Assembly (NCBI RefSeq): GCF_000005825.2
Contig: NC_013791.2
Location: 186,001 to 250,000, forward strand
Reading direction: 5' to 3'
Origin: Alkalihalophilus pseudofirmus OF4
Lineage (GTDB): Bacteria; Bacillota; Bacilli; Bacillales; Bacillaceae_D
Length of the DNA stretch: 64,000 nt
The position numbers were made by a program, and so were the translations under genes. A model generated the notes under the pieces. That model worked only from the letters and a program-made list of their open reading frames with translations. It was not told the DNA's origin and made no database searches. This document shows, piece after piece, positions 7,510-16,775 of the stretch. Each line of letters starts with the position of its first letter. Position 1 is the first letter of the stretch.

Positions 7510-8546
7510 TACATGCTTCTTCCTTTCACACGAGCTAAATATAGAAAAAAGGGTACACCGATAAGAGCAGTGATAGCGCCAACAGGTGTTTCAAAAGGCG
7601 GGTTAATCATCCTAGCCCCTATATCAGCAACAACTAATAAAAATGATCCTAGAATAGCACTTAGTGGAAGGATATACCTGTAATCAACACCTACAAGAGA
7701 CCGAACAATATGAGGCACGACTAAACCGATAAAGCCAATAGCTCCAGCAATTGATACCGCAGCTCCTGATAATAAAACAACCGCTGCTAGGCTCAGCCAC
7801 CTTACTAGATGAAGTGAATGCCCGAGTCCTGTAGCGATGTCATTTCCCATTGTAAGCGTAGTTAGAGAGCGGCTCATGAGAAAGGCTATTACTAAACCAG
7901 CAACGACTGTAGGAAAAAGTATGTACACATGAATCCATTTTGCTCCCGATAATCCCCCAGCAAACCAAAAACTTAAATCTTGAGAGACTTGATAGTAAAG
8001 AGCAATGCCTGTAGATAAAGAACTAAATAACATACTAAGAGCTGCTCCGGCGAGTGTAAGTGTGACAGGAGATAACTGTTCTTTTGATACCACAGAGAAT
8101 AGTAAGACTAAAATGGCTCCAAGAGCTGCACCCATAAATGACCAGCCAAGAAGAAGCCAATATGATAGATTAGTAAAAAAGGCTAATGCTATAGCAATAA
8201 AGAGAGCCGACCCTTGAGTGATCCCGATTATGGAAGGGTCAGCAAGAGGGTTTCGAGTTAACCCCTGCATAAGTGTTCCTGCCACAGCTAAAGCGGCTCC
8301 AACCAAGGCCGCAGTTAAGGCTCTAGGTATACGAACCTCGTGAATAAGCTGATGCTCAATTAAGTCAGGGGTAAAGGATATGAGTGAATCTAGGATGACC
8401 GATGGGGGAATCCATACTGCACCGAGGCCGATTGATAGTATGAGACTAAACAATACGCCACATAATCCTGCAATCATCCAGCGGCCGGGATGACCATTTT
8501 TAGATAAAAAATTTCTTGTTTTACTTGTTTTCGATAGTATTGACAT
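7509..8546 (-). CDS. FecCD-family iron-siderophore ABC permease (first of pair)
   Basis: 345-aa membrane subunit, partner of the gene at 6478. It carries RIPRALTAALVGAALAVAGT, RNPLADPSIIGITQGSAL and IGFIGLVVPHIVRSLVG, the FecCD signature blocks. It is the promoter-proximal gene of a two-gene operon. A perfect Fur palindrome lies about 31 bp upstream of its start and is shared with the divergent AraC gene. Substrate is inferred only from context: petrobactin or another citrate-type siderophore. Confidence 0.9.
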   Translation of the reverse strand: MSILSKTSKTRNFLSKNGHPGRWMIAGLCGVLFSLILSIGLGAVWIPPSVILDSLISFTPDLIEHQLIHEVRIPRALTAALVGAALAVAGTLMQGLTRNPLADPSIIGITQGSALFIAIALAFFTNLSYWLLLGWSFMGAALGAILVLLFSVVSKEQLSPVTLTLAGAALSMLFSSLSTGIALYYQVSQDLSFWFAGGLSGAKWIHVYILFPTVVAGLVIAFLMSRSLTTLTMGNDIATGLGHSLHLVRWLSLAAVVLLSGAAVSIAGAIGFIGLVVPHIVRSLVGVDYRYILPLSAILGSFLLVVADIGARMINPPFETPVGAITALIGVPFFLYLARVKGRSM

Positions 8547-8577
8547 GATTGTTAATCCCTCTTATAAAATAATTAAT

Positions 8578-8596
8578 GAAAATGATTATCATTTTC
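8578..8596. promoter_or_regulatory. Fur box, perfect 9-1-9 palindrome
   Basis: GAAAATGATTATCATTTTC is an exact inverted repeat around a central T and is nearly identical to the Bacillus Fur consensus. It lies between the divergent permease operon and the AraC gene and could control both. Confidence 0.88.
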
Positions 8597-8666
8597 GTTA
8601 TGATTGATTATAAATCTACTATTCATTTGGTAAATTTGTCAATTCATTTTTTGAGAGGGTTTTGAT

Positions 8667-9428
8667 ATGACTATAAGTAATGATTGTATTCTTCAGCTGA
8701 AATCCACCTCCTTCCAAACGCTGGAATGTGAGGAGCTGTTGGATGTTGGGATAGAAGATAATGAGATGTTATTGCTATACATAGAGACAGGGAGAGTGCA
8801 GGCTGAGCAAACAGGCAAGGAGAGTATTTATCAGAACGGAGACATTTTATGGGTTGATAAAACAGATAGAATTTATGCTTTAAACCAAGTAAATACCCTC
8901 TTTTTTGCTGTCGTTTGGATTGATCGTAAGAGATTGATAGAACCGCCTGTACTATATAAAGCATCACAAACGAAAGTTGATCCTTTATGGAAACAGCTGT
9001 TTACTGCTGCAAAGGACTCGTTTAATCAATACTGCAAACAACAGACTCTTTTCTGGAGCTTGCTAGATTTAATTACGCAAGAGCATACATCGTACCCTGG
9101 GAAAATGGAAATCATTATTGAAGAAATTACTAATCATATAGTTGACCCTGATATGGAACCTCTTACTGTTTCAGAGCTTGCAAAGAAGGCTAATATGACG
9201 CCTGCATCATTTTCAAGAGCGTTTAAAAGACATACGGGGTCTTCTCCTAAAGAGTTTATAAACAGCTGTCGTATAAAAAAAGCAAAGGAGCTAATGAGAG
9301 AGAAAAAGGATATTACTTTAAAAGAAGTTGCAGACCTTGCTGGATTTCAAGATGAATTTTACTTTAGTAAATTGTTTAAGAAAAAAGAAGGAGTAGCTCC
9401 ATCTATCTTTAAAAAAGAATTGCCGTGA
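8667..9428 (+). CDS. AraC-family transcriptional regulator (iron-uptake locus)
   Basis: DNA-binding activator of 253 aa. Residues about 1-145 form an AraC-type sensor region; residues about 150-250 hold two helix-turn-helix motifs (SELAKKANMTPASFSRAFKRH and LKEVADLAGFQDEFYFSKLFKK). It resembles Btr, which activates siderophore-uptake genes in B. subtilis, but lacks Btr's fused binding-protein domain. It is divergent from the permeases, in tandem with the binding protein, and under the shared Fur box. It probably activates the adjacent uptake or asb genes when the siderophore is present. Confidence 0.82.
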   Translation: MTISNDCILQLKSTSFQTLECEELLDVGIEDNEMLLLYIETGRVQAEQTGKESIYQNGDILWVDKTDRIYALNQVNTLFFAVVWIDRKRLIEPPVLYKASQTKVDPLWKQLFTAAKDSFNQYCKQQTLFWSLLDLITQEHTSYPGKMEIIIEEITNHIVDPDMEPLTVSELAKKANMTPASFSRAFKRHTGSSPKEFINSCRIKKAKELMREKKDITLKEVADLAGFQDEFYFSKLFKKKEGVAPSIFKKELP

Positions 9429-9523
9429 TCAACTAATTAAATATAGAAATAGTCAGTGGAAGGAAAAAAACAGGGAATCATTTGTACATGAATAAAGGTA
9501 AAAATGACCATGTTCTTTTTAAT

Positions 9524-9557
9524 TGATAATACTTATCATTGATAATGAATTTCATTA
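9524..9557 (+). promoter_or_regulatory. Tandem Fur boxes upstream of the siderophore-binding protein
   Basis: Two adjacent palindromes are visible: TGATAATACTTATCA (9524-9538, TGATAA/TTATCA arms) and TAATGAATTTCATTA (9543-9557, 7-1-7 perfect). The pattern matches overlapping Fur sites just upstream of the ribosome site of the lipoprotein gene. Confidence 0.78.
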
Positions 9558-9580
9558 TTGATTGTGCAGGGGGAAAAAAG

Positions 9581-10576
9581 ATGAGAAGAAGATGGACACT
9601 ATTGGCTTTGTTATGCTTGATTGCAGTGACTTTATTAGCTGCATGCGGTAATAGTTCGGAAGAGTCTACTGGGGCTGCGGCAGAAGAAGATTCCGAAACA
9701 GTAGAAGAGACAGAAGAGAATAGTTCAGAAGAGTCAAGTGAGAATGAATCACCTAGCAGTTACACTGTTGAACATTTGTATGGTGAAACAGAAGTGCCGG
9801 CTAATCCAGAAAAGGTAGTAGTATTATCACATGTGTCATGGGAAGGTTCATTAGTTTCTGTTGGAGTCGAGCCTTATGCTGTAATGGCGTATGACAACGA
9901 GTTTCCTCCGCATTTAACAGAAGAGTTAGAGAACGTAATGGCACTTCCATATTCTGATGAGATTAACCCAGAAGAAATTGTTCAGTTAGATCCTGATTTG
10001 CTTATTATCAGCGACCGTTATCAACCGTTATATGAGCAGCTTTCTGATTCGATCCCAACTGTCGTAGTAGAAGTTGGCGGGGACTGGAGAGATGACCATT
10101 TAAAAGTAACTGAAGCTGTAGGGAAACTTGAAGAAGGTCAAAAAGTGATAGATGAGCTAGAAGCAGAGGCAGAAGATATTGGCGAGCGTATTCGTGAGGC
10201 GGTTGGTGAAGAAACATTTATGGCTGTTTCCATTAACAAGCAAGACATTCGTGTCTATGGGAGAAACAATCATGCAACCAATGCTTTATTGTTTGATGAT
10301 CTTAAGCTTACGCCAGCAGAGAACATTCCTGATGACTTTGGTGAAAATATCTCGATTGAGGGCTTAGTGAAGTACAATCCAGATCATATTATTGACGTCA
10401 CATACTTTAATAGCGGTGAATTTTATGACAACGTCACTCAAGGTGAGGTATGGAATGGGTTAAATGCTGTTAAAGAAGATAATGTGCATACATTAACAAC
10501 AACTTGGGGATTTTGGGATCCAATTGAACGTCAAAAAGGTTTAAAAGAAATTGAAAACCTTTTATTAGGAGAGTAG
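9581..10576 (+). CDS. Iron-siderophore-binding lipoprotein (FepB/FhuD-like, class III SBP)
   Basis: Extracellular receptor of the importer formed with the two FecCD permeases. ATG 9581 follows a GGGGG ribosome site. Residues 1-22 are a lipoprotein signal with lipobox LLAAC, then an acidic low-complexity linker to about residue 65. The periplasmic-binding domain shows NPEKVVVLSHVSWEGSLVSVG, INPEEIVQLDPDLLIIS and the C-terminal NVHTLTTTWGFWDP region. About 331 aa is typical. It lies directly upstream of asbA and is tightly Fur-controlled, so petrobactin is the likely ligand. YfiY-like hydroxamate-citrate ligands remain possible. Confidence 0.88.
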   Translation: MRRRWTLLALLCLIAVTLLAACGNSSEESTGAAAEEDSETVEETEENSSEESSENESPSSYTVEHLYGETEVPANPEKVVVLSHVSWEGSLVSVGVEPYAVMAYDNEFPPHLTEELENVMALPYSDEINPEEIVQLDPDLLIISDRYQPLYEQLSDSIPTVVVEVGGDWRDDHLKVTEAVGKLEEGQKVIDELEAEAEDIGERIREAVGEETFMAVSINKQDIRVYGRNNHATNALLFDDLKLTPAENIPDDFGENISIEGLVKYNPDHIIDVTYFNSGEFYDNVTQGEVWNGLNAVKEDNVHTLTTTWGFWDPIERQKGLKEIENLLLGE

Positions 10577-10609
10577 TGAGTAAACAGATCTCATTTCACG
10601 AAGGAAAAG

Positions 10610-10628
10610 CGGGGAAACCCGTTTTTTT
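10610..10628 (+). terminator. Terminator after the siderophore-binding protein gene
   Basis: CGGG-GAAA-CCCG, a GAAA tetraloop hairpin, is followed by seven T residues. Confidence 0.8.
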
Positions 10629-10638
10629 CTTCATTCTA

Positions 10639-10657
10639 ATTGAGAATGAGTATCAAT
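10639..10657 (+). promoter_or_regulatory. Fur box upstream of the asb operon
   Basis: ATTGAGAATGAGTATCAAT lies 33 bp upstream of the asbA start. It conforms to the GAGAATGA/TATCA Fur half-site pattern. Confidence 0.75.
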
Positions 10658-10690
10658 TACTAGGTAAATAGAAGCAGGAAGGATGAGAGT

Positions 10691-12502
10691 ATGCAAAGCA
10701 CAGCCAAGCTAATTGCAGAACAAGCTTCATTTAAGGCATTCTTGAATTGCTATGTACGTGAGATGAATGTTAGAGAGGTAGTGAGGCTAGAGGAGGCAGA
10801 AGATCAAGAGGTTAAAAAACAAATGAATGAACCCTATATCCTTTTTATATCTTTGCCCCATCAATCACTTACATATGCAATTGGAGTAACGTATAAGTCC
10901 CTTGTAGGCACTCATTCTTTCGGGAACGTATATAAGCAATCCCCCTATTGTAGTGAGTGGGTACAAGAAGAGAAGCTGCAAGCAATGATTACACTCATCC
11001 GAGAATTACATATGAGAGCAAATGCTGAATCAAGAGCAGGCGATTCTCATTTCGATGAATTACTCCTTAGACTAATAGATAGCTATCAAACAATGGCTCA
11101 ATTTATTGACCACGCAATAAAAAAAGAAGAAACAGCCTCTCCTAGAAATCGAGAATTTATTGATTTTGAGCAGTCGCTGGTATTTGGTCACTGGCTTCAT
11201 CCTACTCCAAAAAGCAGACAAGGGATCGCAAGCTGGCAGCATGAACGCTTTAGTCCAGAGAAGAATGGACATTTTCAATTGCATTATTTTAAGGTGAACA
11301 ATTCTCTCATTGTTGATCAAAGTGATGGCGACGCATCTTGCGGAGAATTACTTTTACGTGAGTTAGAGATTAGAGAGCAGACACCTGGTTGGTCCTTGCT
11401 GCCAGTCCATCCATTACAAGCACAATGGCTTATAACTCAGCCTCAAGTAAAAACATTAATGGATAAAGGCTTAATTGAAGAAGCAGGTGCAATGGGGCCG
11501 GAATTCTATGCTACTTCATCCATTAGGACAGTGTATAACAAGAAAAGTAACTGGATGTTTAAGTTTTCCATACCGGTGAAGGTAACGAATTCACTGCGTA
11601 ATAACCAAAAACATGAATTGTACGCAGGCCGCAATATGACAAAGCTATTAAAGAAACTCCCTTTGCTTAAAGAATACCCTTCTTTTCAATTTATTCATGA
11701 CCCAGCATTTCTTACTGTAAATATTCCAGGAATGAAAGAGAGCGGGTTTGAGGTCATTATTAGATCAAACCCTTTTACAAATGGAAATGAAGCCGGTGTG
11801 ACTCCAATCGCAGCACTTATTCAAGATGCACTTCCTGGGAGGAAATCGATGCTCCAACAGCTTATAGAGGAACTGGCAATGGATGAGGGGAGAAGTCAAG
11901 AAGATGTTAGTTTTGATTGGTTTAAGAACTATTTTGAGAAGACGGTCATACCACTCATCCATTTATATGATACGTATGGGATTGCCTTAGAAGCTCACCA
12001 GCAAAACAGCTTAATTGATCTTTCTGCCGGCTACCCTGCTTCTTTTTATTACCGCGATAACCAGGGGTATTACCTATCCACACAATATAGAGAACGACTC
12101 TTGAAAATGGAGGAATCCTTACAGAAAACACCTGAGCTCTTTTATGAAGAGAAGCTGATCGAAGAACGGTTTACGTATTATTTATTTATAAATCATTTGT
12201 TTTCTATTGTTTATCGTTTCGGAGCAGATGGTCTACTAGAAGAGAATGTAATACTTGACTATATTCAAGATCAACTCAAAGAGATGTATACCTTATGTCA
12301 TGGTGCTGGCAAGAGATTACTAGAGATGCTTCTTACGAGAGAAAAGCTGGCTTTTAAAGCAAATTTACTCACTAGATTTCATGACGTAGATGAACTAACC
12401 GCGGCTCTCGAACAAGCTGTTTACGCAACGCTTGATAATCCATTTATATCTAAAGAAAAAGGAGAGGTCCCTTATGCAGGTAGAGAAAGTGCCAAAGTCT
12501 AA
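10691..12502 (+). CDS. asbA: Petrobactin biosynthesis NIS synthetase AsbA (IucA/IucC family)
   Basis: ATP-dependent NRPS-independent siderophore synthetase that, in petrobactin assembly, joins spermidine to citrate. The 603-aa protein has the family ATP-site motifs FGHWLHPTPKSRQG, LLPVHPLQAQW and FKFSIPVKVTNSLRNN, and the C-terminal FhuF-like half with GIALEAHQQNSLI. It is the first gene of a six-gene operon whose order equals asbABCDEF of the B. cereus group. It overlaps asbB by 29 nt. A Fur box precedes it. Confidence 0.92.
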   Translation: MQSTAKLIAEQASFKAFLNCYVREMNVREVVRLEEAEDQEVKKQMNEPYILFISLPHQSLTYAIGVTYKSLVGTHSFGNVYKQSPYCSEWVQEEKLQAMITLIRELHMRANAESRAGDSHFDELLLRLIDSYQTMAQFIDHAIKKEETASPRNREFIDFEQSLVFGHWLHPTPKSRQGIASWQHERFSPEKNGHFQLHYFKVNNSLIVDQSDGDASCGELLLRELEIREQTPGWSLLPVHPLQAQWLITQPQVKTLMDKGLIEEAGAMGPEFYATSSIRTVYNKKSNWMFKFSIPVKVTNSLRNNQKHELYAGRNMTKLLKKLPLLKEYPSFQFIHDPAFLTVNIPGMKESGFEVIIRSNPFTNGNEAGVTPIAALIQDALPGRKSMLQQLIEELAMDEGRSQEDVSFDWFKNYFEKTVIPLIHLYDTYGIALEAHQQNSLIDLSAGYPASFYYRDNQGYYLSTQYRERLLKMEESLQKTPELFYEEKLIEERFTYYLFINHLFSIVYRFGADGLLEENVILDYIQDQLKEMYTLCHGAGKRLLEMLLTREKLAFKANLLTRFHDVDELTAALEQAVYATLDNPFISKEKGEVPYAGRESAKV

Positions 12503-14237
12503 AGCTGCTCTTAGAGTGAGAAGGCAGCTAGTTGAAGCGATTCTATTTGAGAAGCTGCTTCCTTATAAAGAAGAGAAGGTTACGAGAGCGCTTAGTCACT
12601 TTTTTATAAAGGGAAGGTCAGCTACGTTTAGGTGTACAGGAAAGATATCTGCATTTGGTCGGATTCGTATTGAGGAGGAACTGGTTTACAAGCTAACCTC
12701 AAGCGGGGAGGTACATCAAGCGGTTATTGCTGAATTTGTTGCAGAGTTAAATACAGTTTCAGAGATAGGTAACTTTCTTCTACAAGAACTAGAGCAAACG
12801 ATTTACTTAACAGATTGGAACGAAGAACACCTACCCCAGCTTTTATCGAGAAGGCAGGTAAATGGACTTGAGTTAGATTCAGCTATTATAGAAGGACATC
12901 CGTATCATCCGTGTTTTAAATCAAGAACTGGATTTACAGTGGAAGACCACAAAAGGTATGGTCCGGAGGCCAAACAAGAATTTTCATTAGTATGGCTTGC
13001 CGTGAAAAGGAAAGATCTGAAATTTAATTATCCTAAAGAAGAACAAAGCTTCTGGCAGAAAGAGTTAGGCACAAAACAATGGAGAGACCTGGTCTTGACT
13101 TTATGCCAAAAAGGGGGGCAGCTTGATGAGTATACTTTTTTGCCTGTCCATCCTTGGCAATGGGACGCAATAAAGGAACAATATGCGGACTACCTAGAAA
13201 GCCATGACATCATTGAATTAGGTGAATTTGGAGATTTATATAGAGCTACACAATCTGTTCGAACGCTCATGAATAGGTCTAATCCACAGAGAGCCATGAT
13301 CAAGCTATCTATGAATATGGTTCATACCTCTTCTGTCAGGACGCTGGTGCCGCACTCTGTTTGCACAGCTCCGGCTCTATCTGATTGGCTGCATAAGGTC
13401 CTTTTATCAGATGACTATTTACTAGATAAAGGTGTAGTGATGTTAAAAGAATACGCAGGGGCATTAGTTGAGCCAAAAGGTTGTCAAAGCAATGATTCGT
13501 CTGGTCAATTAGCTGTTATCTGGCGGGAGAACATAACAAACTATTTGAAGAGTAATGAAGAATTTATTCCTTTTAACGCAATATTGCTAAAAGAGAAAGA
13601 TGGTCATTTATTCATCTCCGAGTGGATCAAAAAATACGGAGTAGAAAAATGGGTTACTCAATTAATTAAGTCGGCAGTTATTCCTGTTTGGCATTTATTA
13701 GTTAACCACGGCATCGCTCTTGAGGCGCATAGCCAAAACATGCTATTGATTCATAAAGAGGGCTGGCCGCTCAGGGTGGCACTGAGAGATTTTCACGAGA
13801 GCGTTGAATATGTCGATTCCTTTCTTAAAAGCAAGGAAGGTTTGCCCGATTTTACGCAGCTTGATGAAGTATATAACGGAGCAAAGGACAATCAATATTA
13901 TTGGATGCAAGAAGTAGAAGCCCTACGCGAACTTGTGATGGATACGTTGTTTGTGTATAACCTTTCTGAGTTGTCATTCCTGCTTGATAGGGAAGGTTTC
14001 ATTTCTGAAGAGCAGTTCTGGGAGCTTGTAGATAAAGAACTAACTGACTATATAAGTTGTTTTCCGGAAAATAGAGAGAGAGCGGCCCATATCGACTATA
14101 GAAGAGAGAATATCATGGCGGAATCATTATTAAAAAAGAAGCTAAATCGAGAAAGCCAGATCGAACATAGGCATTTGGTGTCAAACTCGCTTGCTATAAA
14201 TCAAGACACACGGAGGGCAGAACATGTTCTATGTTAA
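12474..14237 (+). CDS. asbB: Petrobactin biosynthesis NIS synthetase AsbB (IucA/IucC family)
   Basis: Second NIS synthetase, which condenses a further spermidine or dihydroxybenzoyl-spermidine unit onto the citrate core. ATG 12474 is preceded by GGAGAGG, giving a 587-aa protein; an upstream in-frame start would bypass that site. ATP-site motifs are EGHPYHPCFKSRTGF, LPVHPWQWD and KLSMNMVHTSSVRTL, with GIALEAHSQNMLL near the C-terminus. It overlaps asbA by 29 nt and asbC by 14 nt, so translational coupling is likely. Confidence 0.93.
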   Translation: MQVEKVPKSKAALRVRRQLVEAILFEKLLPYKEEKVTRALSHFFIKGRSATFRCTGKISAFGRIRIEEELVYKLTSSGEVHQAVIAEFVAELNTVSEIGNFLLQELEQTIYLTDWNEEHLPQLLSRRQVNGLELDSAIIEGHPYHPCFKSRTGFTVEDHKRYGPEAKQEFSLVWLAVKRKDLKFNYPKEEQSFWQKELGTKQWRDLVLTLCQKGGQLDEYTFLPVHPWQWDAIKEQYADYLESHDIIELGEFGDLYRATQSVRTLMNRSNPQRAMIKLSMNMVHTSSVRTLVPHSVCTAPALSDWLHKVLLSDDYLLDKGVVMLKEYAGALVEPKGCQSNDSSGQLAVIWRENITNYLKSNEEFIPFNAILLKEKDGHLFISEWIKKYGVEKWVTQLIKSAVIPVWHLLVNHGIALEAHSQNMLLIHKEGWPLRVALRDFHESVEYVDSFLKSKEGLPDFTQLDEVYNGAKDNQYYWMQEVEALRELVMDTLFVYNLSELSFLLDREGFISEEQFWELVDKELTDYISCFPENRERAAHIDYRRENIMAESLLKKKLNRESQIEHRHLVSNSLAINQDTRRAEHVLC

Positions 14238-15462
14238 CGATACGTATTATTCACACCAAGACCTAGACGAGCAATTTAAGGTATTTGACCAGCTTGATTA
14301 CTTAAAAGAGTGCGATCGTCATCGAATCGCTGTCTGTCATGAAGATGCATTTATCTTATTAGCGTTGTACTTTTATATAAAGAAAAAAGGTGGGTCAGTC
14401 GCGCCGATACATGCAAAGAATCCACTAGGGGCAGCAATTCGGACGGCTGAACATACCAAATCACATTATTTAATTCATCATGATATCGAAAGTCCGATTC
14501 AATTAAAGAAAGAGGGAGATGATCACAGCGGCTCTCTAATTCAATTGAGTTCAGGGACCACGGGAGAGCCTAAGTGTATTGAACGGTCCTGGGCCTCTAT
14601 TGATAGGGAACTAGAGAATTATAATGTCAAGCTCTCTATTAATATGGTCACAACATCGATTGTCGCATGCCCTGTAAATCATTCGTACGGGTTAATAAGC
14701 GGGGTGTTGGCAGCAATGAAAAGAGGGTCTGTGCCAGTCATTATTACGAATCCCAATCCAAAATACATTGTGAAAAAATTAAAAGAATACCCTGTACATA
14801 TCCTCTATGCTGCACCGACATTATTGTATACCTTGTCAAGGTTGCTGCCAATAGAGGAACGTTTTTACGCTGTTATGACCTCTGGCACACTTTTACCGGA
14901 TGCTTGGTTTCGGCTGCTTCAAAAAAAATCACAACGAGTGCTGCAACAATACGGCTGCTCAGAAGCAGGATGTGTAAGTGTGAATGCAAATGTATCAGAA
15001 GCAAATGCAATCGGGAAGGTATTGTCTCATCTAGATGTGACGAGCGGGCAAGGCAAAGAAAACCCTGAAGAGATAGTCATTAAAATAGACAAACAAACAA
15101 TTCAAACAAAAGATTTAGGATATTTTGATGAGCAAGGGACTCTTCATTTTCTTGAGCGAATCGATGAGATGATCAATGTCGCTGGATTAAATGTGTACCC
15201 GCATGAAGTGGAAAATATCATTCGTTCGTATAAAGGAATACAAGATACAGTCGTATTTAAAAAAAGAGACGACTATGCTGGTGAACGTGTATGTGCGCTT
15301 TATTCTAGTGATGAAGAAATTGATCCCATCAATCTTAGACAATGGTGTCAACATAATCTAGCACCTTATCAAGTGCCTGTTGAGTGGGTACGAGTAAAGA
15401 AAGTTGATAGAATGGCGAATGGAAAAGTGAGCCGTAAAAAGCTTGGAGGGGTTTATGCATGA
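14224..15462 (+). CDS. asbC: 3,4-dihydroxybenzoate-AMP ligase AsbC
   Basis: Adenylate-forming enzyme that activates 3,4-dihydroxybenzoate and loads it on the carrier protein AsbD. The 412-aa protein has the P-loop LIQLSSGTTGEPK (about residue 105), the A5-like QYGCSEAG, LGYFDEQGTLHFLERIDEMI, and the C-terminal catalytic lysine in NGKVSRKKL. It is shorter than most acyl-CoA ligases, as expected for stand-alone AsbC. It overlaps asbB by 14 nt and asbD by 4 nt (ATGA). Confidence 0.92.
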   Translation: MFYVNDTYYSHQDLDEQFKVFDQLDYLKECDRHRIAVCHEDAFILLALYFYIKKKGGSVAPIHAKNPLGAAIRTAEHTKSHYLIHHDIESPIQLKKEGDDHSGSLIQLSSGTTGEPKCIERSWASIDRELENYNVKLSINMVTTSIVACPVNHSYGLISGVLAAMKRGSVPVIITNPNPKYIVKKLKEYPVHILYAAPTLLYTLSRLLPIEERFYAVMTSGTLLPDAWFRLLQKKSQRVLQQYGCSEAGCVSVNANVSEANAIGKVLSHLDVTSGQGKENPEEIVIKIDKQTIQTKDLGYFDEQGTLHFLERIDEMINVAGLNVYPHEVENIIRSYKGIQDTVVFKKRDDYAGERVCALYSSDEEIDPINLRQWCQHNLAPYQVPVEWVRVKKVDRMANGKVSRKKLGGVYA

Positions 15463-15734
15463 CAGAAGAGAAGGCAATTACACTTTTATATGATATTTTA
15501 GAAAAACATCTTAATTTGCCTGCTATAGATGCTTTTCATAAGGAAGCTAGATTAAATGAAGATCTATGCATGGATTCAGTGATGATCTTACAGCTTATCC
15601 TGCACCTTGAAGTCGATTATGGGATAGAGGTGCCAGACGATGAGCTGGCTCCTAATGATTTCTATACAGTCTCAAGCTTGGCACAGTTTATTTCTTCTGT
15701 AACAAAGCAAAGTAGTATAGGTGATATGTTGTGA
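15459..15734 (+). CDS. asbD: Aryl carrier protein AsbD
   Basis: 91-aa carrier that holds 3,4-dihydroxybenzoate as a phosphopantetheine thioester. The four-helix carrier fold is recognisable, with the attachment serine at residue 40 in CMDSVMILQLILHLE. The start overlaps the asbC stop (ATGA), and its stop overlaps the GTG start of asbE. An AcpS-type transferase is encoded at 58878, although a Sfp-type enzyme elsewhere is the more usual partner. Confidence 0.92.
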   Translation: MTEEKAITLLYDILEKHLNLPAIDAFHKEARLNEDLCMDSVMILQLILHLEVDYGIEVPDDELAPNDFYTVSSLAQFISSVTKQSSIGDML

Positions 15735-16756
15735 TTAAAGTACATTGTTTTGTGAGCTGTGTGTGTGAAGTTATTAAAAAAAATGAGGGATTAGATCACC
15801 GGCCATTCTACTTCGGTGTATGGGATGCGGACTTTGACATTACAGAGGATTATGTGCTTTCTTATCACTCTGAAATTATAAATCATGACTTTTTTTGTAC
15901 TTGGTATGAGCATCTATATGGAATCAAGTTAAATCGCTGGTATCAAGATGAACTGTCTAAGGAAGAGAATGTAGAGAATATGCTTAAGCTTATGGAAGAT
16001 AAGCCTAGTGGACGCCATCTCATGGTCATGCTTGATTTATCGTTGCTGCCAGAGCGTGAAAATAAATTTCACCAACGCCCTTTTCCTCATTACGTCATGC
16101 TGGATACCACTAGCAATCCAGAAGAGTGGATGATGTTTGACCCTGACTTTCGATGGGAAGGCACTCTTTTAAAAAAGAAAATTTTAAATGCGATTATGGA
16201 ACCTACAGTGGGCGGCGGCTATTATTTTGATGAAAGAGAGCTGGTAAAGCCAACAGATGAAACGATTGAAGCTTATTTTAATACATGTTTGAAACTTGAT
16301 TGCAACCCGATGACTGAAGGTATACGTTCTATCGTGGCTGCCTTTACAGAGGGGGAGCGCAGCAATGAACTTCATGAATTAGGTAATAGTTTAAAACAAA
16401 TTCCGGTCCTGGCTATCAGGAAATATGCCTATGAACATGCATTTGCTTATTTTTTCAACGAGCTGGAGTTAGATGAGGAAGAGTTTGAGATGTGGTGTGA
16501 TGAAATTGAACGTTTAGTTAAAGGATATACAACGGTTCAGTATCGTGCCATGAAGTTAGCGATGACTAGAGACGAGAAACATCAAGAAGCGATCCATATG
16601 CAGCTTGATCATCAAGATGAGCGTGAGACAGCCATAAAACATGCACTCAAGCAGTATTTTGAGAAATGGAGCAACAGGCAGAACCAAGTTGGTCAAGATA
16701 ATATGAACAAAAAGAGGCTAGAAGAGGAAGGGCACCAGATCCTTTCGCTTTCATGA
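15731..16756 (+). CDS. asbE: Petrobactin aryl-transfer/condensation protein AsbE
   Basis: In the B. anthracis pathway AsbE moves the dihydroxybenzoyl group from AsbD to the primary amine of spermidine or its citryl adduct. This 341-aa protein begins with GTG 15731 overlapping the asbD stop. Conserved-looking segments include YFGVWDADFDI near residue 27 and FHQRPFPHYVMLD near 115. The fold is not obvious from motifs, and assignment rests mainly on position, size and operon order. Confidence 0.85.
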   Translation: MIKVHCFVSCVCEVIKKNEGLDHRPFYFGVWDADFDITEDYVLSYHSEIINHDFFCTWYEHLYGIKLNRWYQDELSKEENVENMLKLMEDKPSGRHLMVMLDLSLLPERENKFHQRPFPHYVMLDTTSNPEEWMMFDPDFRWEGTLLKKKILNAIMEPTVGGGYYFDERELVKPTDETIEAYFNTCLKLDCNPMTEGIRSIVAAFTEGERSNELHELGNSLKQIPVLAIRKYAYEHAFAYFFNELELDEEEFEMWCDEIERLVKGYTTVQYRAMKLAMTRDEKHQEAIHMQLDHQDERETAIKHALKQYFEKWSNRQNQVGQDNMNKKRLEEEGHQILSLS

Positions 16757-16775
16757 TGAAACGGAGGCATTAATA

